Positions 38,701 to 53,700 of a stretch of DNA of 64,000 nucleotides are shown piece by piece (positions within the stretch are counted from its first letter, which is position 1; each line of letters begins with the position of its first letter). The translations under genes and the position numbers were made by a program. The notes below the pieces were generated by a model. It was given only the letters and a program-made list of their open reading frames with translations. It was not told the origin of the DNA and searched no databases. The DNA comes from Mansonella perstans (lineage: Eukaryota > Nematoda > Chromadorea > Rhabditida > Onchocercidae). The stretch is taken from the NCBI GenBank assembly GCA_037074765.1, contig JBAMDO010000580.1, positions 496,001 to 560,000 on the forward strand, given 5' to 3'.

Positions 38701-41700
38701 ATGATTTATCAGTTATTTTTATCACTATAATGTTTAATCCATTGTCACATTTTTTGAAGATCAATTAGATTTTTTCGAAATTCGTTCTTTTTTTCAGCTG
38801 AGACATTGCCGAATCTTTTTATTAAAATTTGCTTTTATCAATTATATTTCTATACATATACATTGCAGAGCTAATTTTCCGACATTACAAAATGTGTCTT
38901 TGAAATCGAATCTACAAGGATCACACTGTAGATCTATCCTTCCCAAATATCAACATGTCGGTTGTGGTGATTTTGGTCTGAAGCAGATTTCTCAGGATAA
39001 ATGTCACTCGACGACGATGGACAAGAAAAGATTGAAACCGTTTTGCAATTGGAGGACTGTTGCCATTTTTCTTCTTCTTTCTCTTGCCTTCTCTTGTTTC
39101 ACTATATTTTTATGTAAGTGTGAATTAATTCTTTTATCGATTCCGTTTGTTTTTGGATCTTAATTGGAGTTACAATTGAGAGACAACGATTTAATTTTGA
39201 AAATTTTGTAGCGTACCTTTTGTCGATGCTTTTCTATTATAGCCTTGACTCATAACTTATCTTTTCCTTATGATCAAAAATTACATAAGAGTGCAGGTTG
39301 GACACTGTGCGTAATTTTTGATGTGCTTTCACTTGAATTCTAAACTTTGTAGGATTCATGAACAAATTTTTCATAGGATTAGAAGATTACTCCTGCTTCT
39401 ATCTTTAATTGATAACATTAATTTGTTTTTATGTTTTTCATTTTCACTGTTTGAGAATGACAATTTCTGATTATCCTTCTTGCAGTACTGTTAGGAAGTG
39501 ATAGTTCTCGATATGTATGTGAACAGCCGACCAAATCTGTATATTCATCAGCTTCAACAGGCCTATTTCATTCGGATACGTGGCGTGATGTACATATTAA
39601 AGCAACTATTTTAAAGCCATTACCCGAAAGTTTCGAATTAGGACAACAAATTGAAGCCGACCTACCCCCCGGAGTTATTGTTTATTCGTATGTTTTCCTT
39701 TTGAAGCATAGTGCTGAATAATATTCATAAAAAAGCTGGAAGTAGAATTATTCCCAATGCTTCATACAGATTCAGTTATTTCGAACAGTAAAGGTTTAAC
39801 TGAGAAAGTCATTGTTTGATTTGGCTGATATTTTTTTTTCCATTAATTATCTTACTGTCTTCCAGTTATTTGTCTAACTGAAATTGGGTTTTTTTTGCAG
39901 ATATTTCTCAGTGCAAAAGAATAGTCAAATAATTTTTAATATATCTGTTAATTCACAAGCGCAATTAGTCCTTTATGGTAGAAGAACGGCATTACCATCA
40001 CCGGCTACCCATGATTTCATGGATATTGTTCATGCAGATTGGTTAACCGTTCCCGGAAATTCATCAAATCGACTGAAACGTTTTACACTGGTTATTTTTT
40101 TTGCTTAGAAATTATTGACAAAGTATTAAAAGAAAATTTGTAGCAGGAACAATAACTTCTAAAATCAATAATTTCTGTTAGTTTCAAGTTAACACATCCA
40201 ATTTTGAAATTTTATTCGCTTTAAAATAGAAATGGGAAAAGCGGCGTTATCTGAAAAACAGTTGTTCGCCAATGACTAGTTCTTGTTTGGTTCATATTTA
40301 TATTACTATGATGTGTATGGTGCCCCTAAGTGATGTCTATGAGATGGTCGATTAATTAATTAATGGAAAAGTTTTGACTTTGAGGAACAAACAAGAGTCA
40401 AAAAAGTGGCAAATAATTACTTATTTCAGCTACCACGAACAGCAATCCTAACACATTATTTGTTAAGTGGACGATGGCATATTGGATTATTTAATGATAT
40501 ATTACAGGTACTTCTGATAATTTTGCTTGAAACTGAAATGGAAATTTCCAGTATGATTTGAATCGTTTTGTACTGTTGGATATCAGCACTTTCGATCTTT
40601 TGATTTGTAAATAGAAACTTGCAGAAAAAATAAGTTCAAAGTTTTTGTTATTCTCTAGTTAATTATCAGAAGTTCAAATTCTAATTGCTGTCTGACGATA
40701 TATACCATTTTTAAAATGACGCGAGTTTTTACTGTCGCGTTTATTTAAAATGTGAAGAGAATTTATTCTTTTCAGCCATCAAACTGAAAATTTAGACAGG
40801 AAGCTAAATTGTTACTTGTCAGTTATTTACCTGATAAGTGTTTTATTTTAATTTTTTAATTTTTTACTTTTACATTTATCTGCTCAATAATTTAATAATG
40901 CCGTTTCAGCCATTCCCAATACGCCTTATTGCTGCGGTGGTTCCCAATCAAGTGGTGAATAAAGGGACCGATGATTGTCGCTATGACTGTACAGGACACG
41001 GACAGTGTAAAGATGGTAGATGTTACTGTTTTCCGGGATACAGCGGAACTTATTGCGAAGAAAGTTAGTCATTTTAATAGACATAAAATTGCAAGCTGAT
41101 GGAAAACAGTTCTATTAAATTTATCAGTATAACCAGTCTGTACTGTCATTTGATCAGTCTGTCATTTCGGTATGAGGTGACATGCGATTTGATTTAGACT
41201 ATCATTTGAATCGAGCAAGGATGGTAATAAGTTGCGGCTAAGAGAAAAGCGATTGTAAAGCGATCGCTGTTTGAGTTATAATACAAATAGTCTATGGTTA
41301 ATATATTATGATCAGATTTGAGTTGAAGATGTAAAAAATGAACAGACAAAATTAGGTTTGATGGAGGTAGATGTGAGATGAGGTGAATAAATCAGGATGA
41401 ATGTTGTAATGGTGGGAAAGAAACTTGTAAGAAATTGTGATTCACGCTCTCTAGTATTTTCTTATTTATCTCCGCAAAAATCGCTTCAATTTCATCTAAA
41501 AACTATTGTTCCTTTTTACATTATAAAGCAAACGCACGATTGAACTTATTGGTTCGAAGTAAATTTAGTCGAGTAAGGCCAAAAAATATAAGATTAGCCT
41601 TGTTCAAGTTGTTTAAGATTCATGTCCAGTACTGTGCAGTGGAAATGGAATATTTTCTGGTGGTCAGTGTATATGTCATGAAGGTTATAAAGGCCTGGAC

Positions 41701-44700
41701 TGTGATTTACTAGCGCATTGGTGCGAGATACCTAACTGCAACGGACATGGCCAATGTAATCAGTTCGGTTATTGTGAATGCGATATTGGCTGGAAAGGTG
41801 CCTTCTGTGATAAGGTATTTATTTGCATATAAACATTAAGCATTTTAATGGAATATAATGTATTTTTGGGTGAAATGCAGTATGAAAAGTTGACATATAC
41901 TGAAGAGCTTATCTTCAAATTTTATGATAAGGTAAGTTTCATGTTATTATTACATCACATCCATCTTTTATATCTCTGGAAAATATTTCAAAGGATTGCT
42001 CTTCTTTACCTTTACCTTAGTCTTTCGGCTAATTAATAAATAAGTTGACCTACGAAGAAAATTCGATTTCATTTAATTTTGAATAATGTTTTAGAAAGAT
42101 TGCAAAGATCCTCACTGTAGTGGTCATGGTATATGTCACAATGAGAAATGTTACTGCGAGAATGGATATCGCGGGGAAAAGTGCGACGAAATTTATCCAG
42201 TGGAAAGTTGCATCGATAGAGAACTTCGGTTGCGCGACAGAGAACCAGAATCAGACGCTGATCCAGCTTGTGCCAATCGTGGGCGAATTGATTCAGAATC
42301 AGGATTATGTATTTGTATTCCTGGGTATCATGGAAAAAAGTGTGAATTAGGTAATTAAGCGATGAGGTTTTGATAATTAATAAAACTGAATAAGAAATTT
42401 AGTTTTGTTTCAAAATTTGAAATTCAGCTGACGTCTTCAATGTCATTATTGTTCATTTAATTTTAATCTGACTAAATGAGAGAAAAATTTATAGAACGAT
42501 GTGAAGTGGAGTGCATGAACGGTAAATGTGGTGATGGTGTATGCATTTGTGATGAAGGATGGACTGGTATGGATTGCGCGGAACGGAAGTGTCTTCCTGG
42601 ATGTGAACAGCACGGACACTGCAACAATGGTACTTGCATGTGCAGCAAGGGTTGGAATGGAGAAAATTGTTACATTGGTTTGTCTTCTTATTTGACTAAT
42701 GTAAAAAATATTTCAAGAACGATGAAATAATCTTTCAGACATATTTGGTATTCAGTGATGTTCTGAACTTGATCCAATTTCATATAAACAATCCTTGTTA
42801 ACTTGGAAATAAAGTTACAGGAAATAACAACTTTCAGCTGGTTGTGTCAATGATTGCAATGGAAATGGGGTTTGTCGATTGTTTTCCGGGCAGTGGAAAT
42901 GTGCATGCCATGCATCGTATTTTGGCGAGAATTGTTCTTTGCCAATGGAATCAAGTTGTGATGATGGTGTTGATAATGATAACGGTATAACTATCAAATT
43001 TTGTAACAACTATTCCAAATTAGAAAATTCCTTTGAAATGGAGTATGAATTTATTTTGGATCGTTTTAGATGGTTTAGTAGATTGCGAGGATTCGGAATG
43101 CTGTACTGACAGCAGCTGTTTATCAAGTCAGATGTGTGCAACCGTAATACAACCCCGAGATGTATTTTTAAAAGTGACACCACCTATGAACAGTAATTTC
43201 TATCAGGTTAGCTTGTTGTCATCTTTTTAAATATTCACTGAACTATTTAAAATTGTCAAACTTGGTTATCCTCAGTTTCAATTTCTCCTTTTCAGCAAAT
43301 TAAGTTTCTGGTTCAACGCGATTCGGTGCAGCGCTATGCAGATGAACTACATTTCAATGAAAGGTTCTTATCAAACAGTGTTTTTGTATGTATTGGAGGC
43401 AAGGAGCAGTAATAATTATGTTAACAACACTGAGCAGTTATCTTGACGAATCGTTGCACCAAACTTTTCCATGGCTTTTTTAGTTTAAATTTAAAATTCG
43501 AAATTTGAATTGATGGCTTTGTAAATTTCAGTTAGCTTAACTTGGCTTTTATTGTCAGCTAACAAAACATTAATATTGCTTTTAATTTATTTATGGTATT
43601 ACAGTTTTGTATCAGTGATCCGTGGACGAGTTTTGGCTGAGGATGGTTCACCGCTTACAGGTGTACGTATTGCAGAGGCAAAGCATCCGACGTTGACAGG
43701 TTTTACATTAAGTCGTAGTGAAGATAACGGAGGTACCTTCGACTTGGTGGTTAATGGTGGCAAGACAGTGACTTTGCAGTTTATGAGGAAACCGTTTGAA
43801 AAAGTGGAGAAAAGTTTTTACATACCGCGGAATGAAATTATTTATGTGGGCGATGTGAAGATGCGACTAGGGCCGACAGTAAGCTATTTTTTAGAAAGCC
43901 TTAAAGATGTCAGTTAGAAAGATTTCGAAATTAGAATTGATCGAAGATATATTTAGTTTGGGTTTCAGTTATACAGCTAAATTTTGCTAAAAATTCCAAG
44001 ATTTTGTGCCAATTTCTTTATTTCAATTCGGTCTCTAGAACCTTCCTAATCAGATATTGATGGATTAATGTGATCGTAGTATAACCGTCTAATATGATAA
44101 GTAAAGCATAAAGGGATTAAGAGATTTTGTTTTCTTTATTAATTTATCTTATAATTGTCTTTTCCTTCTCTCTGTTTCCATTCTTATTTTGCAGCAGACC
44201 TTCACATGTAAAGAGTGTTTTCTCTTTTCAATACTATGACATAAGAATATAATGACACTAAGTCATTATATCCTTCTACGCAGATGGCACTTCAAGAACT
44301 ACCAGTACCAATGCAATACCATTCTCATCCCAAATCTATTTATTATTTTCAATCAAATCTAAATTGAGACTTGAAAATCACTCACAGACATACATAGATA
44401 TATACATATATATTACACACGAATAATTAAAAGGATTTTTTGTTCTTATTCATTTATTTGCTTAGAAGTCGCTAGAGAAATTAACTGATATCTCGATTGA
44501 TATCAGTTAATCCGGCAATTTGTGAGAGTTATGAGATTAAGCTTACTACTCAAAATGCTAGAAAAATAGTTAACAACATAAAATATATCTTCCACTTATG
44601 AATAGATCTTTATGAAAAGTAATCATGATTACGTCACTTTTTTATAAAATGACGGATATTTTTTAGGAAAAAGTTAGTGATATTTTGATAGTAAGTACTG

Positions 44701-47700
44701 CTGTAGCCATTCATATGGTGAGCATATGTGCTATTCACTGATAAGATGCGGAGATGTGATTTATCAAAATTTGATGACGAAAATTTGAGGAGCTTCATGA
44801 TCTGAAATTGGTCTTAAAGTTTTAATGGGCTGAATTTCAGGTGGTAGCTGTGAATGAACGATTGGAAATCAATGAAAAGTGCCAGTATTATGCCACGAAT
44901 CGTCTAGCTCCTGTCATATTTTCTTCATGGCGTGCAAGCCAGTTTTCCGGGAAACTTACTTCTTCGGCATATAGTGTTCAGCTGCTGGCCGACTCCGGAA
45001 AATCCTTTGATTCCATTCAGGTAAGATTCATCTTTCTTGAATTCTGCACAGGCATTTACTTCCATGTTTCAAATAGTTTGTTGACTTAAAAAGAAGTCAT
45101 AAATTTTTTTGCTTGTTACTCATTTTTCGATTGATGTAATTTCATCTTTAATTCCTCCATCTATTTTAGTTCATTTGCGATTAATTGCATTATAATTGAA
45201 AGAAAGACTTTAAATTTGAAATTTGAGAGCAAATATTTAAGATTAAATTGAAACATAGCAGATCACGTCGTGTGCATTGCTTCATCAATTTATAAATTCG
45301 TGTTTAAATTTTTTATTTTTAATCTTCCTATTATCAATATATCTTTCACTATTGCTTTAAATCGTCAACTGCTTTTTTGAGATACCTGCCACGAAAGAAG
45401 TATATCTCGTATATGATAGCTCATTTGCTAATGGCTCTCGTAGTACCTTATTCATCGAATTACTTCCAAATCGCATTCCGGAAGAAATTCGTTTGGTCCA
45501 TCTCTCCGTCAGTGTTGCGGGCAATCATTTTCGTACAGTTTTTTCTGCTATGCCGAATTTAACCTACACGTATTCATGGGAACGAACGAATGTTTACACT
45601 CAGATTTTGAACGGATTGATTAATGCTAAAGGTAAACATATAAGATCTTAATTTAAACCCAAAAATTCGGAATTTTTTGGTATTCATAAAAATATTGCCT
45701 TCTTAAAATAAAATGATTTTTTCCATAGTGTCGGTTGGATACGAATATGAAGGATGCAGTAAAAGCATTGTTTGGATTCACCGCCTTGTGAAATTGGAAG
45801 GACATCGCGCTAATCGTTTTATGTTAGGTGGTTGGTTACTAAGCGTCCACCACCATTACGATATCGTACATAGTATGTATTTTAATTATTTCAATGAACT
45901 GCGTTCATTTGCTAGATCATTGAGCAGTTCACTGATTATTCTGTCCTAAGTTTATTACTACTTCACCTCGTCATCTGAATATAAACCAATACTCATAAAT
46001 TTTCAGTAATCAGAGATGTTGTTTATAGATGTGCTGGAAAAAGGTGATGGCACGAAGGTGTTTTTCGATGAAGCTTCTCCATTATTAATGACAGTAATTG
46101 GTAGTGACCAACAACGCCCTGTTAACTGCCCATTTTGTGATGTCCCTGCAGGGTACTTTTGCCTTTTACTCCCCCAAAATTCACAGGAAGATTTACTTTT
46201 GTAGTTGCATTTTACATATGAATTAGTACCATAAAGGAGTTTCAATAGCTAATATTTACAATAATTTGATTACATGTTTTTAGTTTTTGAAACCATTTGT
46301 TAAATTAGTGATGAAATAGTGCGATGAGAATCTACATTTATAGTGATGCTCGTCTTTTCCGTCCGGATGCTTTATGTGTGGGAAGTGACGGCTCATTGTA
46401 CATTGGTGATTACAACTTGATACGTCGTTTAACACCCAGTGGAATGCTTATTTCTTTATTGGAACTCAGGTTTTCCTTTCTTTTGTCTCATTTTCGTTAA
46501 ATTTTTGCTATATTTGCTAATAGTTTGGTATCATGTTTAAACTGGTTGCATAAGGAAGGAGAAAAAATCATGTTAAAAATGTCCTCCTGACTAATTCGAA
46601 TCATATTTCATCATTTAATTGAAAGAATATGTTTAGCTATTGTTTACGTAATTTTACAGCATATCAGATACAGCCCATCCCTACTACTTGGCCATCGATC
46701 CGTTAACTGATTCTCTCTTTATTTCTTTACCGATACGTGCTCAAATATGGCAAATAAATAAAGAGGTAGGAGGAACAACAGATCTAACAACAAATTACAA
46801 CATAGTAGTTGGTGATGGAAATATCTGTCCGAGTTCTGGTGCACGTTGTGGTGATAGTGCAGCCGCGGATATGGCACAGCTTACCTTTCCCAAAGGCATT
46901 GCTTTTGACGAATCTGGAAATTTGTATATCGCTGATAGTAGACGTATCAGGTAAGATGTGATGTTATACTTTTAAGCGTTGTATTTCTTTTCTGTAAAAA
47001 TATTCTGTATTCTTTTAGAAGTTTCTGCATGTTGTAGTGATGAGATTTGTGATCGATTTCGAAAATCAGAATGACCAAATAATGATGGGATAGTTTATAG
47101 GGTTGTGGACCGAGATGGACAGATCAATACGTTGATTGAAGAACATGGAAATAGACCCCGCTCATGTACAGTTGATTATACGAGTTTATCAAATATCACG
47201 ATTGTAAGCTGCTGTCTTGTTCTTGTTCCATCAAATATAAATGACTAATCTTTCTTACTACTTGCTCTATTTCCTTCTTTTTTCTCATTATTGAAAATTC
47301 TTTTTTTTATTTAAATCTAAAATGGCTTTAATTTGTTTTATTTTCAAAGTATGAATATGAACGACATTATTTTTTAAGGTCTGGCCTACCTCACTTACTG
47401 TGGATATACTAAACGATAAGCTATACATACTTGATATAAATGTGATATATTCTATATCGCTAAATAGTCGTATAGGGACATTGGTAGCTGGAATACTTAC
47501 TGAATGCGAACAGATGAAAACGCTAACTGGTAATTTGTTACCACAACGACCACTAACAGGAGCACGATCCATTGCCGTAGCACCTGATTCTACGATGTAT
47601 GTTGTCGAAACAAACAACAAAAAAGTGAATCAGGTTTGATTTTTGATTGTGATGATTTTAATTGATTTAGATTTTCAGTTAGCGCGTTTTTCGACATCTT

Positions 47701-50700
47701 AATCATAGAGGTTTGGAGTGGGATATATCAGATTATCGATACCTTGTATAAGACGAAATCAAACAAGAAATAAGTCAGTACATGACTGACATTGAAGTGA
47801 TAGCTTGAGATTATGCTAGTGTTATTTGAGTCCACGATGTTTACTTTTTGATTCAGATTCGAGCCATCTACCCAGATAATCGTTCAAAAATAATAGCAGG
47901 AAAGTTGAGCAAATGCGACTGCGATCGTGCGAATTGTCCTTGTGAAGATCTTTATCCAACTATTGCTACTTCTGCTTTTCTTCATTCTCCATCAGCCGTG
48001 GCCGTTGATTCAAATGGAGTAGTGTATATAGCTGATAAGGTAGAATTTTTTTTTTAAAAAATTGAAAATTTCATGTTTGTGCTGTTTTGGCGATTGGCTA
48101 GAGTGATTATTAATCGAGAATATTTCATTACCACATCTTAGCTGTAGTGGCACTACTAGACACTAATTCAAACCTTGAATAACTAATTCATCTGGATATT
48201 ATGTCTATTCAATATATTAAAATTTAACCACTATTTGAATTTGAAATGCTTTATAGGGTAATTTCAAAGTTAAAAAACTTCAAAAACCCAGTGCAATATA
48301 TGATGAAACAACTCAGCAATATCGTATCAACAGTCCTCATACTAAAGAAATTTACATATTTAATAAAGTCGGTCTCCACGTTAGCACCACTGATTTTCTT
48401 ACTGGCGACACTTTGTTCACTTTTGCATATGACGTTGATACAGAGTAAGTCTTTTCTTTGAGTTCTGCATTTTAGTTTTTTTCGGAAATCTTAAACTACG
48501 AAGATATAATTTTTTTTTGTTACTCAAAATATTTTGTATTTTTCAATACAGTCTGGATCGTTTGACGCAAATAACTGATGCCGGCGGACATGTTTTGCGG
48601 CTTCATCGAATAGATGACAGGAAAACTACACTGGAGACAGCAGCAGGCCTTCAAACAATATTGAATTTCGACCAATTCGGAACATTATCAAAGATCGTGT
48701 TTCCCAGTGGTGGTGCGTTGTGTTTTTTTAGATTCTTCATTTATTTATTTATTGATATTTCAGAATTTTTCTGCACTTTATGTTTTTTTTTTATCCTGCT
48801 GTTCGGAATCAATTAGAGCTCTCTTTCAGAAATTACCAAATTCTCGTACTTTCCTGGACATCTTCTTCGTTGTCGTGAAACATTTCACCGAAATTGGTGT
48901 TTTGAATATGACGAATTTGGGCGTGCAAAGGCACTGTTGAATCCAGCCGGAATCTATTACACAGTGGCGAAACATGAATTTATAGATAGTAATTTAGTAA
49001 CAAGAGTGGCAAGAAATAATGAGCCATATACAATCTACAAATTTTCCGATAGCAAATTCGCAGAAGAAGGTTAGCTCAGAAGTTTTTACAGTTTAGGAAA
49101 GAAGTAGTTAAAAATTAAGATTTGAGAAATTCGGAGATATGTGAAAAACTTTCAAAAATTTATGTTCGTAAGTGTAAGAAATGAAATTTGTACTGAGAAC
49201 TGGAATTTGTTGGCTTTTCATAACTATTTTTTGATAATCCGTAAAAATAATTTCTTATCAACGAATGATTGAGAGAGATGAGAGAAAATATTTTGAAATT
49301 CTGCAGGAAAATGGTTTTTTAAATAGATGAAAGGAAAACTTGTATTGATTTCGTTCTCAATATTTTTGTAATTTTTGACGTCTAATTCTAAAGAAAAAAT
49401 CATTAAGGTGCGCAGGATTGGCAAGTAGCGATACTCGATGAAGGTTTTTCAATTATCGCTTTTGGCGCTCGAACTCATTTCGATGGTGTAACGCATCCTC
49501 TCTTAGAACCACATGAAACAGCAATTTTGAAACGGAAAGTAACTCTTCCGGAATCAACAGATCCTCCAAGACGTGAGCTTAATTTACGCTTTGAATGGCG
49601 TGGATACATACGTCGCAAGGAATCCGGTCGACGTGATCCAGAGAAGTGGCGCCGCGTTCAGCAGGTCGGAAGGAGACCGAGGGTATGATTAGGGTGTGCA
49701 GTGCCGGCTTCATGCTCTGCTCATACAACGAGCGTCTTCATTTTATTAACTTCTCTAGTCAACTTTTTAACAAACTGACTTCCAACGTCTGATGCAATTA
49801 TAATGCTTCTTTTCAAAATGTTTTTGTTGCATGTTTAAATTGAATGGAAGCTTGTTGAACTTTGAATTTTTAGTTATTGGTAGCGTAACTTAATGTAACT
49901 TCTCATTTTCGATACTTCGATGGAGAATTTGAATTTATCATTCTATTGTTGTCAATAAGAACAAAAATTGGAAAAAATTAGAACAACTCAAGTTGATTTT
50001 AATTCTCGAAATCATAATGAGATATCCTTTACGTTGATTTTTTGCTATTGCATATAAAGTTCTGTACGTATCCAACAAATGAGTATTTTTCCAAATTTCA
50101 GATTAATGGGCGTAATGTCTTCACAATCGAATACGATTGTGATAGCAAACGAGATACTATACGGAATAGCCTTGATGAGGAAGTACTCACAGTCCAGTAT
50201 AACAATGCTGGTCAAATTATCTCTCTCATTCCACTTACTTCACATGAACAACCTCATATAGATGCCATGAAAATTATCCATGATTCGCTGGGAAGACCAA
50301 ATCAAATAACTTGGGGAAATTCAACCATGATTTTTGAATACGATCAACTAAATCGAATTACCTTTGTATCGGCAGTAGTCGGAAATGTCAATTACCTTGA
50401 GCGGTAAATTTAATAAACTTATCCAAGACGTAGCAGATTAGTTTGACAGCTAACTTTAAATTAGTACTGGAATTTCGAAGACGTGTAATTATGAAATGAT
50501 TAAAATTTCCAGGAAATTGTTTTACCAGAAGGAAAACCAATTAATTCCTTCACTTATACAAATGCCGTCCGGAGAGAAATATACTTGGCATACGGATGAC
50601 ACTGGTGGTATCGCTTTTCTGAAAACTCCGACTGGTTTCGTACATCAGTTCACGCAATATGCCATTTTCGATCGAGTTTGTCGGCAGCGTATTGTTTCAT

Positions 50701-53700
50701 TTTCCAGCGCATCTTACGTTGCATGCATGAATGATGACGGGCAGTTGTTGGATTATCGGACACCGGACCGGTTGCATTTCTTAACTGTGAAACACGATAC
50801 GTATGGGAGAGTAGTGCAGATAACTTCAGATGGCGAAAATATTTTCTTCAAATTTGGAGGACAAAATGGAAACTTGCAGGTACTTATTTTGAATTAATAT
50901 GGTTAACTGATTTTCTGGATCCAATATTTCTTTGTAAAATCAGAAAATTATTATGTGCAGAGCAAATTTTAAAGGTGAAAAATCTATTCCTACATTGTGT
51001 TGATAGCTTTTACTTTTTTGTTCAGAAATCTTTTGCAATAATACCAGAAGAGTTTCCGCTCCGCGGTTTTATTAGGTAAGGGACTGATAATTCATTAAGA
51101 ACTATAAGCGCTAATTTTAGTTTGATACTTATCAGGAAATGCTTGGCTCTTAGTATGATGTGAATTATTTAACGAGTTTTTGATTTGAATGAAACATCAA
51201 CATTGCAGTTTTTTTGCAAAAATTTGTACCTTTGGAGCATTTAAATTGTGCTGTGACTTTATTAAAGGTACAGGAAGTTAGCAACAGTTTCTTGAAGAGG
51301 ACATATCAGTGGCAAGGTGTGATACCTTCTACTGTTCGTGAAGCTCATATGGCTGTTACCCATTCAGATCGGTAATTATTACTCATTCTCATAATGCAGT
51401 GCACAAAAGTTGTAAGAATGTCAATTTTTCATAAAGCAAATACTTCAAGTACTTCACGGAAACTTCTTATTGTGTTACCCGAGGCAGTAACTATATCCAT
51501 CCTTTGGAATGGTATCTATACTAGCATAATGCTTTGAAAAGAAACTTGCAGTCGTTTTGTCGAAAGTTTGGTGGAATTTCTATACGAATATGATGATTTT
51601 TTCCGATTAATAGCAATAACAGTTATTTATAATGCTATGCGTTTACAACCACAGCAATATCAATATGATTCTCGACAAGGGCGCTTGATAAAATTAAATA
51701 ATTTCGTCTTCTCATATGACTCATACAAGCATAAAATAATGGATGAAACGGTAATTTTATTCAGCTTTATGTTTTATCAGTTATTAGTTATAATAAGGAT
51801 ATTCAATGAGTGGATGTATGAGCAAAGTAGAATTGCTGAAATAAAACTACATTAAGAATTGTTTGATATTGAAAAAACTTTGCTGATCAGATAAGCAATT
51901 CCAGCTAGTGATCGAGACTTACTATAATAGTGCAAATGAGGAAATTATGCGGAAATTAATGATTAATGAGGTGAAAGTTGTGGAGATGAAAATAACACGG
52001 CATGCACTTGGTTGGGTTGAAACCGTTGAATGGATTATTGTTGGAGTGAAGCAGCCAAACGAAAAACGAATATTTAATGTGAATGGACAGGTATCCTTTA
52101 CATAATTTTAGACTATTTTTTGAATATTATTACAAATAAAATTTGATCGCATTTATGCTTTAGTTAGTGCAGTGCGAAATAGGTGACCATCGATGGACAC
52201 TTCATTATGATTTAGATGGACGACTAAAGGCTGTCAACGATACGAAAGTATCATTTTCCAGTGAGAAGCTGAAAAATATAGGCCAGGTTTGTTACTTATG
52301 GATTTACTGATGCTAAAGTTTTGCTCATTCTTTAGAATCTTAAAACTTCAAATAATTATTTTGAAGGTAAACTATACAGTGAATGCGAATGGTTGGACAC
52401 GAAGTCGTGGTGATATGTATTTCGAATACGATGTTTACGGTCGAGTACATCGTATCTATCAGTCAGGTTTGATGGATGTTGAATACGGCTATGACGACCG
52501 ATCACGTATAATATGGCGAAGGGTGGGTGGCGAACAGTTCCAGCGTTTCTTTTATGCAATGCCTGATCAACCATATCTCTTGACACATTTCATCTCGTAA
52601 GTTCCAGTGTTTTGGATTAATTATGAACCGGATACCATTCTTGAAACCGGAGATTCATCTATTCAAAAAATCTCATTTAGCATCATTTATTATTTATCAG
52701 ATAATTATATTTTTTTATTAAATTACAAAGGAAACACGTGCTAAATGACTGTGATCGTTTGTCACACACTGATGATTTGATTGATGATTGTTAATATTCA
52801 GATTTCTAACATTTCATTCTAACAAACCAATCAGTTCCTCATAGGACCACAACTAAACCGCCATTAAATACAGGGCAAACGAAATACTGTCAACTATTTT
52901 ATACGACGACCAGGATATTCCATTTGCTTTCTACAGTGGTGATAAATGTCACGCTTTATTTGTGGATGCTGATGGTTCTATTCGTTTCATATTTGCATCC
53001 GATGGTACTATGGTGAAGGAAATAGTTCGTAATCCACTTGGTGCAACCATTATGGACAGTAATGATAATTTCTATTTTCCACTTGGCTATCAGCACCAAT
53101 TCGATGATCCGCTCACTGGAATTGTAATTTTGGGACCAGAGGCACGGCCATATGATACATTTGTGGGACGTTTTATGTCCATTTCTATTTCTTATGTCAC
53201 TTCACAAGTGAATATTTTTACTCCTGAATATGAAAGTGATCCCTTTCGTGCACTACCGATTGAATCGAATTTATTACGATATTTCCCACTAGGTAACGAT
53301 CGACTCCATTCTTTTTTAGCTACGTGAACTTTGTTTCTAATTTCTTGTCTTTCTTAACAAGTGATCTATTTTTAATGGACCAAGTATTACAAAAAGATTT
53401 CAATTTTAGTGGCATTCATGAAATAATTCTTACTCGAGTTAATTAATCCAGAAATCGCGAGTTCGCGAGTATTACTAAAATCAAACAGTGAATTGAATTC
53501 GGTAGCTAATAAGAGTTACTAGGATTTACGAAATTTAATCGTTTTTGATGAATTGGTGAATTAAAAATTTGCAGATCTTGGAAAATGGATAGAAATGAGT
53601 GGATTCTCGCTTGCACAAGCACTTCCTTCTGTTTTCAATCCTACCCGAAATGATGGCCTTCAGAATCTGTTGCAACTACCTGATAGTCTCTGTGCAGTTA

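Noticed and set aside
52356..52586. Minus-strand frame of 76 codons opposite a teneurin exon
   Set aside because: It is a shadow of the well-supported YD-repeat exon 52367-52596 on the plus strand.
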